Shown here one piece after another: positions 63,317-64,000 of a stretch of DNA of 64,000 bases. A model generated the notes under the pieces. That model saw nothing but the letters and a program-made list of their open reading frames with translations. It ran no database searches and was not told the DNA's origin. A program made the translations under genes and the position numbers. Location: contig CP134604.1 of assembly GCA_021555105.2 (NCBI GenBank), positions 930,001 to 994,000 on the forward strand. Direction: 5' to 3'. The stretch is from Thalassospiraceae bacterium LMO-JJ14 (lineage in GTDB: Bacteria > Pseudomonadota > Alphaproteobacteria > Rhodospirillales > Casp-alpha2). Numbering within the stretch: position 1 is the stretch's first letter; each line of letters starts with the position of its first letter.

Positions 63317-64000
63317 ATGACGGCACGCAGAAACGCAGATATCTCGAGGCTTCTGACCCGCAGACGCGGCGTCGGCATGCTGTCGACGGTCATGGCCGAC
63401 GGTGCGCCATACGGATCGCTCGTCACCTATGCCTGCGATCATCAGGGACAGCCGCTGTTTTTGTTCTCGGGGCTTTCGGATCACACCAAGAATCTGGCCG
63501 GCGACAGCCGCGCCGCGCTTTTGGTTGAAAATGCCGCCAGGAACCGTAACCCGCAGACCGGCCCGCGCCTGACATTGATGGGCAAGATCACACGCGACAA
63601 AAAGCCGGAAACCCGCGCACGCTTCCTCGCCCGCCATCCCGATGCGGCGCTTTATGCGGGGTTCGGCGATTTCGGCTTTTACCGCATGTCGGTGGAGCGT
63701 GCGCACTACGTCGGCGGCTTTGCCCGCGCCGTCTGGTTCGAGGCGAAGCACATCCTGACCCCGAAAAAAACGGCCGCCGAGATGGCGTCGATCGAGGCCG
63801 GGGTCATCGCCCATATGAACGCCGATCATCCGGATGCCGTGCAGGCGTATTGCGAGTCGCTGCTTGGACGAAAACCGGGCGAATGGCGGATAACGGGGGC
63901 GGATTCGGATGGTCTCGACCTGATGGCCGACGGCCGCTATGCGCGTCTCGAATATGACAATCCTGTAACAGATTCAACGACCTGCCGCAGTGCACTCGTG
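63317..64000 (+). CDS. HugZ-like pyridoxamine-phosphate oxidase-fold protein (3' partial)
   Basis: The frame runs 228 codons to the window end without a stop. The N-terminal part has the split-barrel flavin-binding fold (L-L-T-R-R-R-G-V-G-M-L-S-T-V, P-Y-G-S-L-V-T-Y, L-F-L-F-S-G-L-S-D-H-T-K-N-L). The segment after about residue 160 contains H-M-N-A-D-H-P-D-A-V, the DUF2470/HugZ C-terminal domain. The family includes heme-utilisation proteins that bind heme through a His in this second domain. GGAGG lies 6 bases before the ATG. Confidence 0.87.
   Translation, partial: MTARRNADISRLLTRRRGVGMLSTVMADGAPYGSLVTYACDHQGQPLFLFSGLSDHTKNLAGDSRAALLVENAARNRNPQTGPRLTLMGKITRDKKPETRARFLARHPDAALYAGFGDFGFYRMSVERAHYVGGFARAVWFEAKHILTPKKTAAEMASIEAGVIAHMNADHPDAVQAYCESLLGRKPGEWRITGADSDGLDLMADGRYARLEYDNPVTDSTTCRSALV

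Overview
The window is about 64 kb of high-GC, densely coding DNA from an alphaproteobacterial chromosome. The best fit is the Rhodospirillales or a relative. The evidence is gene content and order: phaC-phaA-phaB; the block ChvI-ChvG-HprK-RapZ-EIIA(Man)-HPr-EI-AhcY; a PAS kinase; then TsaE-AmgK-MurU-AddB-AddA-TrxA. A lone HprK without an N-terminal domain, AddAB instead of RecBCD, and paired ChvGI and EnvZ/OmpR systems all point the same way. I saw no rRNA, tRNA, CRISPR array, transposase, integrase or prophage gene. No stretch longer than 300 bases lacks a gene; the longest gap is the 245-base divergent promoter region at 16495-16739.

Layout. 1-2991: end of a PHA synthase gene, then phaA and phaB (polyhydroxybutyrate synthesis), with two TGC-N3-GCA motifs that look like PhaR sites. 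3140-4736: a DMT exporter and a glutathione S-transferase. 4880-10774: a methyltransferase and a flavin reductase, then most of the queuosine pathway as two converging operons (queE-queD-MAPEG on +, queA-tgt-queF on -). 10888-12057: a small Pmp3-type membrane protein and a Gfo/Idh/MocA oxidoreductase. 12179-26597: two DMT transporters and a divergent regulon centred on an IclR regulator. The minus arm is iclR, an M81 (MlrC-type) metallopeptidase and a DMT transporter. The plus arm is a complete peptide-type ABC importer, an M20 peptidase, an amidase and a second M81 enzyme. Together they look like a module for importing and hydrolysing a peptide or amide whose identity is unknown.

26607-34170: an EnvZ/OmpR-like pair, MarR and ilvE in divergent orientation, a zinc-responsive SmtB-type repressor with a tail-less CDF transporter, an FNT channel and a Na/Pi cotransporter with a PhoU-like tail. 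34261-44699: DUF1810, gloB, trxA and the addA-addB-murU-amgK-tsaE operon on the minus strand. 44830-48369: a plus-strand group (ferredoxin-NADP reductase, di-heme cytochrome c, class V PLP enzyme) and a small membrane protein, lodged inside the conserved block.

48410-61061: a DivL-like kinase whose H-box has Met instead of His, a zeta-like P-loop kinase, ahcY, an orphan helical-repeat protein, a regulatory PTS (EI, HPr, EIIA) with HprK and RapZ but no sugar permease, and the ChvG/ChvI pair. 61239-64000: a core-MetE-like methyltransferase, a TerC-family protein and the start of a HugZ-like flavoprotein cut by the window edge. Three long-armed inverted repeats of REP type lie at 34187, 51599 and 62272.

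All family calls rest on motifs and gene order read by eye; no database search was run.
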